Assembly (NCBI GenBank): GCA_031002005.1
Contig: CM061918.1
Location: 63,894,531-63,958,530 of the forward strand
Direction of reading: 5' to 3'
DNA from: Vandiemenella viatica
Taxonomy: Eukaryota > Arthropoda > Insecta > Orthoptera > Morabidae
Length of the DNA: 64,000 nt
The notes below the pieces were generated by a model. That model made no database searches. It saw only the letters and a program-made list of their open reading frames with translations, and was not told the origin of the DNA. Position numbers and translations under genes: made by a program. Of this stretch, positions 1 to 12,671 are shown one piece after another (within the stretch, counting starts at the first letter, position 1; every line of letters begins with the position of its first letter).

Positions 1-377
1 TCATTGCAAGACAGGAGGAGGATGAGGAGGGTAATGGGAGTGTACAGGGCATATACTGGCAATGAGGCATGGAAAGATATTGCAGTAGGTATGAAAAGTA
101 GTTCATGGAAGGGAAAAGATGACCATGACCACAAGCTGGCACTCGATTTCAGGCACAAGGTTGGGGGAAGATTTTCTTTTTTAGGTAAGGGTGTCAGGGA
201 TTGGAATGAGTTACCAAGGGGAATGATGAATAACCTACCGAAAACGTTAAAAGAATTTAAGGTTAAAATTTGTAGAGGTCAAGTGTAGGTGAGTGTATGA
301 TAGTGGGGAGTTGGGTGTGTAGGGAAATTGCCACCGGAGCATGTGCTGTATTGCAATTAAATTAAATTAAATTAAAT
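1..377 (+). mobile_element. CR1-like LINE, 3' end
   Basis: Open frame 4-288 encodes the C-terminus of a reverse transcriptase ORF: RRMRRVMGVYRAYTGNEAW, DDHDHKLALDFRHK, then VRDWNELPRG and LKEFKVKI, ending in a stop. The arrangement (R-FS-, VRDWN-LP, F-V-) is typical of CR1-clade elements. It ends in an (ATTAA)n microsatellite at about 353-376, as CR1-like tails do. It is truncated at the window start. The same family recurs at 12672, 13770 (minus), 29018 (minus), 32462 and 34305 (minus). Confidence 0.85.
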
Positions 378-380
378 TTG

Positions 381-1621
381 TCATAGAAACTGGCTCAGAA
401 ATAAAATACAATATTATTTAATCCAACTCAGGCTCTGAGAGTAAATTTTGTCACACAGCTACAAAATCTAATAGATCCCTGATAGCCACTTAGAAGCCAA
501 CTGTATTCACTCTGTTATTACTGAATATTACTGTGGTTTATTTGGTCCCCTTACAACATGCCCATTGAGGCTTACTCTTCAGAAAGACACAAAGATGGAT
601 GTCCCCATCTATCAGATGAAGCACCATCAACAGTATTATGTCCTCAATCCACATGCACTGCGGAGAGGTCTGGGACAACCTGATGATTAGGAATTGTGCA
701 CCACCTCCTCCCCCCTTCCCTCCAGCCTAGTGATGAGGTGGTGTGCCATCCTGCTGATAGTAAATGGGGTAAGCATTGTTTATTTTCATCTGATCAAAGA
801 GGAAATTTTTTAACCATGTACAGACATGAAATAAAAACACACTAGTGGGAGTAGCAATTTTCACTTCATGCACTGTTGGCACTGGTGGGACTGCATCACT
901 ACTTAGCAAAACTTTTAATATTTCATTACAAAAAGACATGGTTTCAAAGCTGTGACATGATTTTTGAAGTGTACTTCCAAGTTTTCTTCCTTTTACCTGA
1001 CAGTTAACCAAGCAGACTGCATGACAGATTTAGAACATGGTCAATGTGTCATCTGCTGACTCCTGACCAATAAAACTATATGTGTATTTGTAATTTCAGC
1101 GATAACAGTGAAGAAAAAATGGCTCAGATTCAAAGATCAGGCTTGATATTCTGACTGCCCTGATTCTCCGGCGATTTTCTGTAACCATCTTGGAGAATGT
1201 TGGAAGAGACCCCAATTTCATTCCAAAAATAGCTCATTTGACAGAAAAGAAAAATTGATACTTATCAGATGTAATACTGCTTTCACAGACAGATGTTTCC
1301 TTCCTCCCCCTCTCCTTCCAATCATGATGGAGATGGGATGTTCAGAATTGAAACTGTCACTCAGTTTGTAAATCTCTAGGTTTTCCTAATGTGGCTGAAA
1401 AATATTCCTGATCGTTTGATAACAGAGTCAATGTAACACGAAATTAAAAGTTATTTCGTATTGACTACAATATAATTAGAGTTGTATACTCTTCACAGAC
1501 ATTCAGCCAAGGAATGTTGTCTGCCTCCACTAGCTTTACAGGGCATATTAGTTAGTTGATTGAAGCGAGTTCTATGGTTTATCATGATTGATACCTATGT
1601 ATATACTCTGTGTTTTTTTTC
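381..1621. other. Left flank or intron of PSAT, no gene seen
   Basis: AT-rich DNA between a LINE tail and a SINE remnant. I looked for the missing first PSAT exon (GAGPAKLP-like codons before a donor) and did not find it. Short open frames here have no recognisable domain. Confidence 0.5.
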
Positions 1622-1810
1622 TTTCAAGGTTTAAGTTTCATCAATGTCAAGGTCATTAAAGGTGCTTTACGGAATGAATTCAGCCATCTCTTTTTTTGAA
1701 GCAACTACCCCAACATTTATCTGGAGTGTTTTCGCGAAACCATGGAAAACCAAAATGTGGATGGCCCGATGGGGATTTTAATTTACTTCCATCCAAATGC
1801 CAGTTCTGAG
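1622..1810 (-). mobile_element. tRNA-derived SINE, old copy
   Basis: Minus-strand remnant of the abundant SINE: CCATGGAAAACCAAAATGTGG is the complement of its conserved TTT..CCATGG segment, with the AATGTCAAGGTCATTAAAGG tail at 1635-1660. The tRNA head is nearly lost. Confidence 0.65.
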
Positions 1811-2052
1811 CATTACCACTTACTCACCAAACTCTGTTGTATGCAATAGAACTCTCTTTAATCAAATAATTACTTCACATGATGAAGGTAGCTAACAAAA
1901 TGCTGTTTTTTTGAATAAAATGATCTGGATGAGCAACCGTGAAGATTATGTAGTATTAGTACATTGGGAAAGACTCAGTTACCACATCATTAGAATTAGT
2001 GCTTCATTGTTAATTTGTATTTTAATTTTATTGTCTCTTTTGATTATTCCAG

Positions 2053-2183
2053 GTCCTGCTAGAGGCCCAACGGGATCTATTGGACTATGATGGGACTGGA
2101 ATGAGCATCATGGAAATGAGCCACCGGTCAGAGAAATATTTACAGTTAAATGACAGAGTGCAGCAGGACTTGAGAGATCTCTT
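2053..2183 (+). CDS. PSAT: Phosphoserine aminotransferase (PSAT), internal exon a
   Basis: PSAT makes O-phospho-L-serine from 3-phosphohydroxypyruvate and glutamate with PLP, the second step of cytosolic serine synthesis. The exon reads VLLEAQRDLLDYDGTG, then MSIMEMSHRS, the conserved N-terminal part of the family (substrate-binding SHRS). It follows an acceptor (TTATTCCAG) and ends CTC TT|GTGAGT, phase 2; the next exon completes the Leu codon and begins DIPSNYK. The usual start of the protein (NFGAGPAKLPEE region) was not found in 1-2052, so the first coding exon lies further left. Seen: splice sites and reading frame. Known: motif assignment. Confidence is high because four successive exons stay in frame and in family order. 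Confidence 0.93.
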
Positions 2184-4014
2184 GTGAGTTACACGACAAT
2201 GTGTTAGACATGAGGGAATGGGCAGAACAAATCATTTGTTAAATAAAGGGGCTTTTGAGTACGTTTACTAATGCACTGCCAATACAATACCAAGATTAAT
2301 CTTGTAATTATTTTGACAGAATGAAGGAACCATGGATTAAACTGCATTTCACAGTACCGATATGTCCTTAGTTCTTTCACATGTTCTGTCCCCTCTACTG
2401 GACAAATAATTCCAGGATTTATAATCTTTACAAGAGAAAAAATAAAAAAAATAAAAAACCAGTCATTGGAGTGATATTGAACAACACAAGCAAGACACAC
2501 AAACACTATTTGTGTTTTGAAGCTAAAGTGAAAAATCTTTGGTATTTTTTCTTTTCCTATTTTCATCCCCCCCCCCTCCCTCTTTGACTGCACTGGGGCT
2601 CATGCCCTACAATCCTAATTTTGCTTTAAATTTTTGTTCTTTTTTATGAGGTTTCCTCCATGTCCTCATTTAAAACAAACATTAATGTAGCACTTGACTT
2701 AAGCAATGGATTTGGAGGAGGTGCAAAGAGGGGCAGCTAAATTTGTCTATGGACATTAATTTATGATAAAATAATAAAGAGCAGTAACCCATTTGGTGTA
2801 CTTGCACATCTTGTTTAAGAAAAACACACTTGGATTATTTAGAATTTTAACTGTGAAAAGAATAGTGGGTATATAACTCATTTAGTTATCACCATTATAC
2901 TGGATGGTGCATCTCACATGGATCCCTCCAATATTTCCTCAAATATGTAAAGGGCATCTAGATGCCCTTTACATACTTCATTTGGTCATAACTGTATTTA
3001 GATACCTGTTACAATTTGTAACAAGTGTACATACGAAATATTGGAAAAATACATTTATTCAATGGCATCCGAAAGTTCGTCCAACTAGGATATCACTGAT
3101 ATAGCTTTTGCAATTTATTGTTTTGTATTAACTCCAAGAAACTTGTGGGTCCTTGTACTTGAGATATTGATCTGCTTATTTTATCTCTAACTAATGATCA
3201 GAAAACACAGCTATGTTGATTGTAGAAGTTTTATTGGTATAGCCACAAATAATTACATCTAAGAGCAATGAATTTTTTTCGTTTTGGATGAAGCTGTTCT
3301 GCTCTTAATGACAATTAATATTAAAATCTCAAGGAACAAACTATGGCATTTAAATGAAGTTCCCTATGATATTGAAAATAATCTTAAATGACATAATAAT
3401 AGAACACAAATCCCAGTTACAGTACTTGGGATATATCACCTATTCATATAAAATTTATTTCAGACTACAGAATGAAACAAAACACTTTAAATAGAAAAAT
3501 AAGAAAGGAAACTCAAAATTCTAAAAGGTTATAGTATAGAGCAGAAAGTTGGTTGGAAATGAGGAAAAAGAATCAGTTTAAAGAACTTGAATTCCTACAG
3601 TTTCTAAAAGGATGTAGCAGTATGTGAAAAGATAATTTATAAAATTATATCCTTCATATTTTTTTCTTTCAGTGACAAGATTCATGAAAACTGAAATTAA
3701 TGGCACCTTAATGTTGAAAGAGTGGTAGATAAGATTTCCAAAATAAATTCTTTCACATAAATCGAGAGGAAAGATTTTAAAGATGAGTTCACTTGATTCA
3801 ATGAAACAGGTCAAATATAAACAATTTATACTTGAAGGGATAAGAATATAGTAAATACATCTCATCTGTTAGTTTTGACAGTTCTGTCTGAATATACTGA
3901 TCACACAATTTCCAAGTGATTTCACAGGGTTTGATACATCTGTGTACTATTTATGAGGTATTATCAGTAAGTAAATACTTTTTTGTAATTTGGTTATGGT
4001 TTAATATTTTGCAG
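2184..4014. other. PSAT intron, mostly unassigned
   Basis: GT...AG intron of 1831 bases. Apart from a short LINE scrap near 2704-2765 it holds AT-rich unassigned sequence, with a short inverted repeat near 2945-2975 (GGGCATCTAGATGCCC). Open frames here are short and featureless. Confidence 0.6.
2704..2765 (+). mobile_element. Scrap of CR1-like LINE
   Basis: About 60 bases reading MDLEEVQRGAAKFVY, resembling the RT C-terminal box (L--VQRRAARFV) of the LINE family at the window start. Too short for more than a tentative call. Confidence 0.4.
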
Positions 4015-4130
4015 GGACATTCCTTCAAACTACAAAATCCTGTTCCTGCAAGGAGGAGCAACTGGTGTCTTTGCAGCTGTGGCTATGAACCTAATGAAGC
4101 CAAATGAAAGTGCCGACTATGTCATAACAG
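4015..4130 (+). CDS. PSAT: PSAT internal exon b
   Basis: Reads [17 protein letters not shown], then [12 protein letters not shown] and ESADYVITG. The [13 protein letters not shown] stretch is the glycine-rich segment that contacts the PLP phosphate in this aminotransferase family. The acceptor is TTTTGCAG|G and the donor ACAG|GTAAAT. The exon starts with one base that completes the previous codon and ends with one base that the next exon completes as Gly, so the frame is continuous. No damage is visible. Confidence 0.94.
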
Positions 4131-4770
4131 GTAAATTGTTTGTTCATGTGCTTTGAGATTTAGATTATGCCAAATTCTGTCTCTATCAGAATTGTTGCTA
4201 ACCATCTGTCACCCTCTGTCAGTTTTGATTTTTAGCTGTTTGATGTATTGATCCAGCAGTTTTCAAGATTATTTATGCTTTTAATTGATCACTTGTGGGC
4301 GAAATTGTAATACAGTTATGAGTAAAATATGAAGCAGAAAACCAGCCCTTTCCAGGTGAGGAAGATAGAAATTGAAATAAGTTATTTGGGGAAGCAGTGA
4401 ATGATATATATCAAACAGTAAATAAATTTAGCATAAATAAGTGCCAAATAAAGGTAAATGGACAGCTCAATCTCAAATAAATAAAAATAAATAAATTAAA
4501 GTACAGAAATGAAGTAAATCTAATTAGTAATAAGAATTATCAAAATAATTTGCATTCCAACAAAATGGGAGGTTTTTAGATGCTAACTCCTATTTACAAA
4601 TGAAACATATACCAATGATTTTAAAAAAAATAAAAAATCGTATTTTGTAATTGTGTACTTCATGTTGCATGTTTCATGTCCATTTATCATCAATTTTAAG
4701 AATGATAACTTGATTCCCTGCAGAATTAGTCATATTTTTATGATACATTGCATGATATCAACCAAATGAA

Positions 4771-4953
4771 AAGTGTGGGTGTAACCGGCTTTGGGAGGGT
4801 GAGATTTAAAAAAAAGTCTAAAAAATTTGCGAGGGCGATCCGTAGGGGGAGGGGGGGGGGTGGGTCTGACGGGACCAGATCTCACAAAGTCTCACCAGAG
4901 GGGGGGGGGTCCGAAAATTCGGAAAACACCTCACGTAATTTATGGATGTCCCC
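4771..4953 (+). mobile_element. PIF/Harbinger-like MITE, family 1, 5'-truncated
   Basis: The right end reads CACCTCACGTAATTTATGG then ATGTCCCC, with TTA after it. The interior has G runs and the repeated motif TCTCACAAAGTCTCACCAG. The left inverted repeat is missing. Overlapping short frames result from the G-rich repeats and are not genes. Confidence 0.7.
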
Positions 4954-5785
4954 TTACTAATGTTACGATTTGGTTAGCAAGATACGCGGTTCCGACTGTT
5001 TTAAACACATGCCTTACAAAAACTGATTACCGACAGACGATAACACTTGGACTCGTCCGGATTGACTTGAAACCTGACCGTATTGCTAGTTTAATGCAGT
5101 TTTCCGAATCATTTTATTTGCATAAATTCGAACATGATATGATTTCATGTCGAGTATAGGTGCACTGTCGACAAAAGGAAGGTACGCAGAGTGTATATCG
5201 GATAACACGAAATGTACTCAATTCGAATCTGTCAGATGATAAATTAAAAAATTACTAGAAAATACTTCAAGTCACTTGTGCATCTTAGCTAGAAAGATAA
5301 TAGAATTCTAAAAAAGCAAAACAATTTTGAAGCCTAGACTACGCTTATTCCAGCATACGCTTGGTTGCTTTTTTTTTCATTTTCAAAGGAAAATCTATCA
5401 TTTTTCTTGAAATAATTTCGAGGAATTACAATTTAACTGCTTAATTACCATGATTTTAACAATTTTAGAAATATCCTTTAATTTTAAAACTTCCTCTCTT
5501 AATACAAGAAAACTTACATTATATCCACCGCCGCTCGTAACAAACCAAACAACTGTGATGGACGGCAAGCACAACGAGTTCCTGTGATTGTTGGAGCAAC
5601 CGAGCGATGCTCTATTGTTTAAGCGTGCGGTGTAGCCAATAATACTGTATTATTATACTCTACTGGATCGTATTTGAAAAAGCGATAGATCAACTTAAAA
5701 AGAAATATTCAGAACATTAAAGGTAGACGTGTTTCGACACCAAAGGATAAAAGAAGTCTATCAAAAAAAAATATATATATATAAA

Positions 5786-5896
5786 TTTTGTATCACACTA
5801 ATTTCGATTATTTTTTTCGAAATGCGGGTGTCACCCCCAAACGGGTGACACCCGGGGCGGACCGCCCCCACCGCCCCCCCCTAGCTACGCCACTGT
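5786..5896. mobile_element. Right end of a hAT-like element
   Basis: Ends CCCCCCTAGCTACGCCACTG, whose complement (CAGTGGCGTAGCTAGG) is a common arthropod terminal repeat with the CAGTGG-C start of hAT MITEs. Just inside is a palindrome GGTGTCACCC...GGGTGACACC at about 5825-5851. The left end was not found; the element may begin anywhere in 4955-5780. Confidence 0.6.
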
Positions 5897-6330
5897 CCAA
5901 CAGTCATTTGGCATCATGTCCTCTAAAGCAAAATCCTAAAACTTTCCATAATTAGAAATTTTCTCAAAGAAATAAACTTGTTTTTGAAAATTTCATTCAA
6001 AGCTTAGGAGGAATAGAACAACTAAAGGAAAAGTCTGGTAGCTCACCTTCAAATTTCAGTGTCACGGGTTGAAGTCTTACTGTAATCAGAAATTTCTACA
6101 GACTTTGCTTTGTTGGCATGAGTATACAAGGATGCTACATAGGTAGGATCTCACATTAAACTGCAGGTACAGCCATGACAGAGGTGGGATGTGTGGCAAA
6201 TTGAAACTCTCTCCTCAGCTCGTAATACCATATGAATTTACTTACTTTAACTAAAGCAACAAATTTATTGTATCATGTGTCTAGAAACACTTAAGAAGGA
6301 ACCAGATAATTTAATAACAATACATTACAG

Positions 6331-6492
6331 GTACATGGTCTGCCAAAGCAGCAAAAGAGGCAGCAAAATATGGCCGTGTGAATACCGTACTGCCCAAAAT
6401 GGAGCAGTACCAAGATGTGCCAGACCCGTCCTCATGGAAGCTCAACCCAGATGCCAAATATGTCTACTACTGTGCCAATGAGACAATACATG
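6331..6492 (+). CDS. PSAT: PSAT internal exon c
   Basis: Reads [14 protein letters not shown], then [13 protein letters not shown] and [20 protein letters not shown] and [10 protein letters not shown] are family signatures; the first includes the Trp that stacks on the PLP ring. Acceptor TTACAG|GT, donor CATG|GTTAGT, with phases that match both neighbours. A longer open frame that overlaps this exon in another phase is a shadow. Confidence 0.94.
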
Positions 6493-7431
6493 GTTAGTCT
6501 AGCACATAAATGATTTATCTATATTACATTGTGAAGGCTCTGTTCAACTTCTAGAGCAAGTTTATTTTATTTATGACTGAATACTCTCGTTGGCAATAAA
6601 TACAAACAGGGCAACCAGAATATTCAGTGGTGAAGAAATCGAAATTTTCCCTAGAAAGCACCTGGCGGTTTCAGGCAAAACATTGGTGCAATTGACAAAA
6701 TTCAGCTCATTGAAATAAAGAAATACTGTATGAATTACAGCTGCAAAAACAATTAAAAGTTATATAATAATGGATTTTGATGTTATAAGAATGTAAATAA
6801 CAAAAACAGATTTAGTAATACTTGAACAAACAAAGGTTATAGTTTGATATTGCCACTTAGTGGCAGCTAATATTGAAATTTAGTAATAATTAATTGATTT
6901 TCAAAAAAAAAAGGTATGTTTGCATTTCATTTCAAAGGCTTTTTATTTTCATACATTTTATTAAATTTGCAGTAGAATAGGATGTTAACATTAAATAATT
7001 TTCTTTCTCATTGTATAAAACATAAACCATTGTACCAATGATATTATTAACTGTTATTCCCTTGAACCTCATATATCATAAATACGGCATATAATTAACT
7101 ATAGATTGGATTGCAGTACATATATTGTCATGCTAAAGTGAAAGTGAATGTTCAGCGTTTGATTCCTAATTATGGTCAGAATATTAACAACCTTTAACAC
7201 GAAGTTTACCTGCAGCAAAGCATGAATCATATTGCATGGTAAACTATAGGATCTGCAGGAAAGGAAATTGTCATTTTTCTGATGCACTCGAGTAACTTGC
7301 CTTCTTTGAAAAGATCCAGTCAACCTATAGGTTGTGGACTAAGTTAAAAGGTTTTATATATAACCTACCAAAATATAAAAACTTAAGTCATGCATCATTT
7401 TTGCTAACTACTAAATACGACTCATTTCTAG
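6493..7431. other. PSAT intron, nothing recognised
   Basis: AT-rich intron of 939 bases with consensus-like ends (GTTAGT and CTAG). No repeat or open frame of note. Confidence 0.7.
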
Positions 7432-7526
7432 GTGTTGAATTTCACTACATCCCAGATACCAAAGGTGTACCTCTAGTGTGTGATATGTCTTCCAACTTTT
7501 TATCTCAGAAAATAGATGTTTCTAAG
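7432..7526 (+). CDS. PSAT: PSAT internal exon d, last one visible
   Basis: Reads VEFHYIPDTKGVPLVCD, then MSSNFLSQKIDVSK, ending on a codon boundary at AAG|GTAAGA. VCDMSSNFLS holds the conserved Asp that binds the PLP ring nitrogen. In the family the next residues hold the PLP-binding lysine (GAQKN); that exon is not visible before the assembly gap 260 bases downstream, nor to its right. The gene is therefore truncated here by assembly or by a long intron; there is no sign of a stop or frameshift. Confidence 0.94.
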
Positions 7527-7786
7527 GTAAGAACTTCAAGAAAATTCTCTTTAAATTAGTATTTAAATCAGATTTAAATTGATTTTTGTTAGTTAAAAAC
7601 GAGAGAAATGGTAAATATGTAAATATATGTCTAGATATATAAATATGTAGTAGATCTTGATCTTGATAGCTTGGGTTCTAACTTCAGATCAGCTATATTT
7701 CTTATACTCTTGTGACTAGGTATCACATCAGGAAATTGAATATTCTTAATCTCAATTTTAGTGTTGTATATTATTTCTGTAAGTTC

Positions 7787-8786
7787 NNNNNNNNNNNNNN
7801 NNNNNNNNNNNNNNNNNNNNNNNNNNNNNNNNNNNNNNNNNNNNNNNNNNNNNNNNNNNNNNNNNNNNNNNNNNNNNNNNNNNNNNNNNNNNNNNNNNNN
7901 NNNNNNNNNNNNNNNNNNNNNNNNNNNNNNNNNNNNNNNNNNNNNNNNNNNNNNNNNNNNNNNNNNNNNNNNNNNNNNNNNNNNNNNNNNNNNNNNNNNN
8001 NNNNNNNNNNNNNNNNNNNNNNNNNNNNNNNNNNNNNNNNNNNNNNNNNNNNNNNNNNNNNNNNNNNNNNNNNNNNNNNNNNNNNNNNNNNNNNNNNNNN
8101 NNNNNNNNNNNNNNNNNNNNNNNNNNNNNNNNNNNNNNNNNNNNNNNNNNNNNNNNNNNNNNNNNNNNNNNNNNNNNNNNNNNNNNNNNNNNNNNNNNNN
8201 NNNNNNNNNNNNNNNNNNNNNNNNNNNNNNNNNNNNNNNNNNNNNNNNNNNNNNNNNNNNNNNNNNNNNNNNNNNNNNNNNNNNNNNNNNNNNNNNNNNN
8301 NNNNNNNNNNNNNNNNNNNNNNNNNNNNNNNNNNNNNNNNNNNNNNNNNNNNNNNNNNNNNNNNNNNNNNNNNNNNNNNNNNNNNNNNNNNNNNNNNNNN
8401 NNNNNNNNNNNNNNNNNNNNNNNNNNNNNNNNNNNNNNNNNNNNNNNNNNNNNNNNNNNNNNNNNNNNNNNNNNNNNNNNNNNNNNNNNNNNNNNNNNNN
8501 NNNNNNNNNNNNNNNNNNNNNNNNNNNNNNNNNNNNNNNNNNNNNNNNNNNNNNNNNNNNNNNNNNNNNNNNNNNNNNNNNNNNNNNNNNNNNNNNNNNN
8601 NNNNNNNNNNNNNNNNNNNNNNNNNNNNNNNNNNNNNNNNNNNNNNNNNNNNNNNNNNNNNNNNNNNNNNNNNNNNNNNNNNNNNNNNNNNNNNNNNNNN
8701 NNNNNNNNNNNNNNNNNNNNNNNNNNNNNNNNNNNNNNNNNNNNNNNNNNNNNNNNNNNNNNNNNNNNNNNNNNNNNNNNNNNNNN
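7787..8786. other. Assembly gap, exactly 1000 N
   Basis: The run of N is exactly 1000 long, which indicates a placeholder of fixed size rather than a measured gap. Distance and orientation between the PSAT side and the hedgehog side are therefore not proven. Open frames drawn through the N are meaningless. Confidence 0.99.
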
Positions 8787-11700
8787 ATGAAAATCTTTCC
8801 AAATATTCCTATAAAAATTTAATATCAACATAATCATTTCTCGACACAACTACATAAGGAGCAACCAATACATGACTGCATTTAAATTTTAAAATAAATT
8901 TATGTACACAAATTTCGTAGCTGAGGCGTTAATTTTTTGCTTGTGATCTCCACGAAGAAGAAAAGAGAGAAAAATGCTATTGTGCCTTGAATTTTCAATG
9001 TCGCTTTGAATTAATTTTGACAAGTACAATGTTTCAAATTCATCAGTCCCCTATTATAGTTTCAGTACTAATAAGAAATTGATGTTTAGCATTCTAAGTC
9101 AAAGACACCCATTATTGTTTTGTATAGGCAACTTATTTTATAGTCTCTTTATTTATGGTTTATTTTCGTGTCTGTAAAAAGCAGTCTAAACTAGTTTGTT
9201 TGTATGAGACAAACGATTTGAGTTTATGGCCATTACTCTAGTGCTATGAACATAGCGTGGTACCAACTGTCGCGCAACAAACAGCGAGTCATATTTCACA
9301 GCCAGTGAGTGCTCTGTGAGTTGTAGGCGCTTTGTCCTTGTATTCCAGTTCAAAGTCCTGGCCGTATGCCTCGCAGAATACCACCGTCCACTAGCTTGAC
9401 GTGACTTACTAAAAACATATAAACCAGACATTAAATCCGGGAGAGGTCTGTAAGGCATCAACAGCGGCGTCAGTCAAAAACGACCAAAGTCACTTTATCA
9501 TTTGCTGGCGTTAATTAACAGCGTTTAAACACCCAGACATTCAACTTTAATTCTGCGCTTCTTATTATGCAATATCTTCTGTGCGGTTTGCATCTGTTAA
9601 TGTACTTAAATATATTACAGTGTATGCGACCATAATTTAATTATTTGTTGAGAATTGGAATATTAACATTTGGATGATAGTGTTTAAAGGAAACTTACGG
9701 TTATAACAAAATAACATTATGGGAGATAAATTTCTAACTAAACCTATAATTGAAGGAGATAAATATGTGAAGCGGATAATATAGGACGCATGTAGAGATG
9801 GATGTTACCATACATTTTTATCAAGTCATTAAAAAGTGACGAAGTATTTATAAAAATTCTTCAACCCCATTGATGCCTTCCATAAATCCCGTATAATTAT
9901 TTTAAAACTCATGTTTTTTTTTTTTTTTTTTTTTTTAATACGCACAATAACATTGTTTAAAGTAGTAAGAACTAAAATCGTGCGTATTACAAACTTCTAA
10001 GCTTAAGGATTTAGAAGTTTCGAGACTTTAACAGAAGAACGAATGAATAATGAATGATATAGGGTTCGCTTCTTCTTTTTTTTCATTGGAAACGTTAAAA
10101 ATTGTTACAATTTTCCGATATTGTTGTGTAAATTGTTTTACTGCGTTCGTAGTCATAGCTCATCATTTATACTTGGCAAGTAATTTGATAGTTTTGGTAG
10201 TTATCTAGAAAAAATTGGTCAATTTCGTATTAATGTCCATACAAAATTACCTACGTTTTGAATAAAGAGCGAACGTTAATACTATAATCATGACATAAAT
10301 ACTACACATTAAAACGGTTGTCAATCTTTGGAATTGTGATGATGCAATATTTCGAAACGTACTGATTCACGATGCCAATATTTTCCGTTTATTCCTGTGT
10401 CAGATTTTTTTAATTACCATATTTCATAGGATTTAATTTCAGCTTCGTACATTTGATGTACTATGATTCAGCTTTAATAACGTTCGTCAACCCATATCTA
10501 ATCTTTCGATTTCTTTATAGTTGTTAACTTCTACTGCAACCACTATTGAATTCAGTCCCCCATGTCTAGAAGCGTCACCAACTGTACTGTCTTGTATCAA
10601 TCATTCGTCCACAAAGTTCTATCCTGAACCATCTTTACAAAAAAAATTCGATTCATACTCTATTTGTCAATTTAACTTTCACCATCCTGTATGGAATCAG
10701 TTTTCTAGTTCTTCGGTTTCCCTTTTTGATATTTCCAAAAAGTAAGCCTTACTTCCACACCTTGTAACATAGAAACCGCTTTAGAAATATCTAGGTCAGT
10801 GTTTGCTATTGTTTCTCTTCGAAGGAAACTCATTTTGTTGAAGATGATCAGCTATTGATATCTTACTGACTTTAACTATCAGCTGCGTTTCCCGCTAAAA
10901 TAGCAGGTTACTTTTAGTTGTTCTATTACGTGTTATAGTTTTCATATTTAATCTGTAAGTAGTTTTCAAATATTTTGTCATGCCATTCATTGAATTTTCT
11001 ATATCTAAAAGTCACAAGCCTTAATAGGTAGAAGTATATTGATGTTTTTTTTTCCTGTTAAATCTTAATACCATGTAAATTCTTTCTTTAAAACTTTGAT
11101 TACTTCATTCACGAAAAAATCTATCTTCAGGCTGATATATATATGTCAAAAATCTTCACCTGTTCTATTATCGTTCTATTTTTACAAATGTTATAAATAA
11201 CTGTTAAATATCTTTATACCAAGCCAGAATATTTGTAAAGCTTTCGAAATAGTTTTCCCATGTAACGTTATAACAAGCATTTTTCCGTGTTGAGTGTATT
11301 TTGACTTTTAATATTAATGATTGTGCGGGTAGCCGTGTTCTGTGACTGCTTTCCTAATGTTGTTGCATATTCATTAAGTGGATGACGCTGGATTATTCCC
11401 AGCAACACACTCCCAATAAGAAGCGTATCAGGTAACCAGACTATATTAATTCCCCTCGAATATAAACATGATTCATCCGATCCATGTAAGTAATTTCTCT
11501 TGCTTGTATCACGTACAAATAGAGAAGTGCAGATTGTGATCTCGCCACTGGTTCATGGAAGGTTGACTTGGATTATAATCCCAGTAAAACCAAGCACGTT
11601 TCTGTTTTCAACAGTTTCGAATTGATTGAGGCCGCATCCGATATCCTTCTCTTACTCTACAATCTGCAATAATATTATGCGAGAGTAGCTCTGTCTCTCT

Positions 11701-12265
11701 GTTACTTTATCACGACTCAATGGCAAAACCGATCTTGATGTAATTTGATTAGGAAATACATTAGGAAGGACACAAGATACTTTTTACGCGATAACTAACA
11801 CATTTTGTCATGAAATTTTTAAAACTAACCGAACTGTGACGGTGATAAGTGTAGTGAGTCTCTGTATTATTATATCGGTCGCTCAACCTTTATTTTTTTC
11901 TCAGTTTGCGTATGATCTACTCATACATTTCATGTACAAACACCACGAGTGAGTAACAACACACTTCTACAAGTAACAGCGTAATAAGAGCTGTGATCAT
12001 GACTGGAATGGCAAAAGGTGATGACATGTTGAGTCCTCGAATCATAATAATTCCGATAGAAATAGTTTAAAAAGACTTACCACTAAAACTAGCCTTTGCG
12101 ATGACTATCAGTAAAGTCTTGGGACAGACACTGAAAGTAGCAGGAATACACTTAGAGAAGACATGTAGATGTTGCTAACTTACGAATTTACAACCCGAAA
12201 GGTTGTTTATCTTAGCAGAGCACAGCGAAACCAAATGTGTCCCAGATATTCAGTTTCTCTTTTCT
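8787..12265. other. AT-rich intergenic stretch, nothing recognised
   Basis: Right of the assembly gap. No PSAT exon, LINE or SINE could be recognised. A run of about 21 T lies at 9914-9934. A minus frame at 9186-9461 (91 codons) is GC-neutral and has no domain. Confidence 0.5.
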
Positions 12266-12505
12266 TACCGAGCGTGGTGGGTAAGCGGCAATGCTCTGGC
12301 CTCACAATCGATAGGACATGGGTTTGATTACCGGGCTGGTCATCCGGATCTGAGTTTTCAATGGTTTCCCCAATTCATTACAGGCAAATGCTGGGATGTT
12401 TCCTTCAAAATATCATAACTGAATTCCTTCTCGTTCCTTTCCCTCAGTCCTTTCCCGCCTCTAATGACCTCGACGCCGACGAGGCGTATAGCCACAAGCC
12501 AAGCT
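12266..12505 (+). mobile_element. tRNA-derived SINE, nearly full length
   Basis: A tRNA-like head (TGGGTAAGCGGCAATGC, then GGGTTTGATTACC as box B), body CATCCGGATCTGAGTTTTC, TGGGATGTTTCCTTC, and tail CTCTAATGACCTCGACG..CGAGGCGTATAGCC. Moderately diverged from the youngest copies. Confidence 0.85.
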
Positions 12506-12671
12506 TTTATTTATAATGAGCAGCAGTTCTTTCTGCTTCTACATCAGATGAAGTACTTCCTCGTTTGTGATTTTCAGCACTAAAGATATGCGTGAGAGAT
12601 GATGGTACAGTAAGATTTTAAGAGCACCAATTCTTTTCTATACATTTTGGCCAAGGGTCCAGATTTCAATT

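Larger units (their letters stand above)
4131..6330. other. PSAT intron carrying two TIR-element remnants
   Basis: GT...AG intron of 2200 bases. It contains the right part of a PIF/Harbinger-like element (4771-4953) and the right end of a hAT-like element ending at 5896 (listed separately). The stretch 4954-5785 may be the body of that second element; no open frame supports a transposase. Confidence 0.6.

Noticed and set aside
4748..5159. Glycine/arginine-rich frames
   Set aside because: They arise from G runs of a MITE; equivalent frames recur wherever the element occurs (37588, 40738, 43175, 44958).
7712..8849. Long frames of 343-373 codons across the gap
   Set aside because: They consist of N translated as X.
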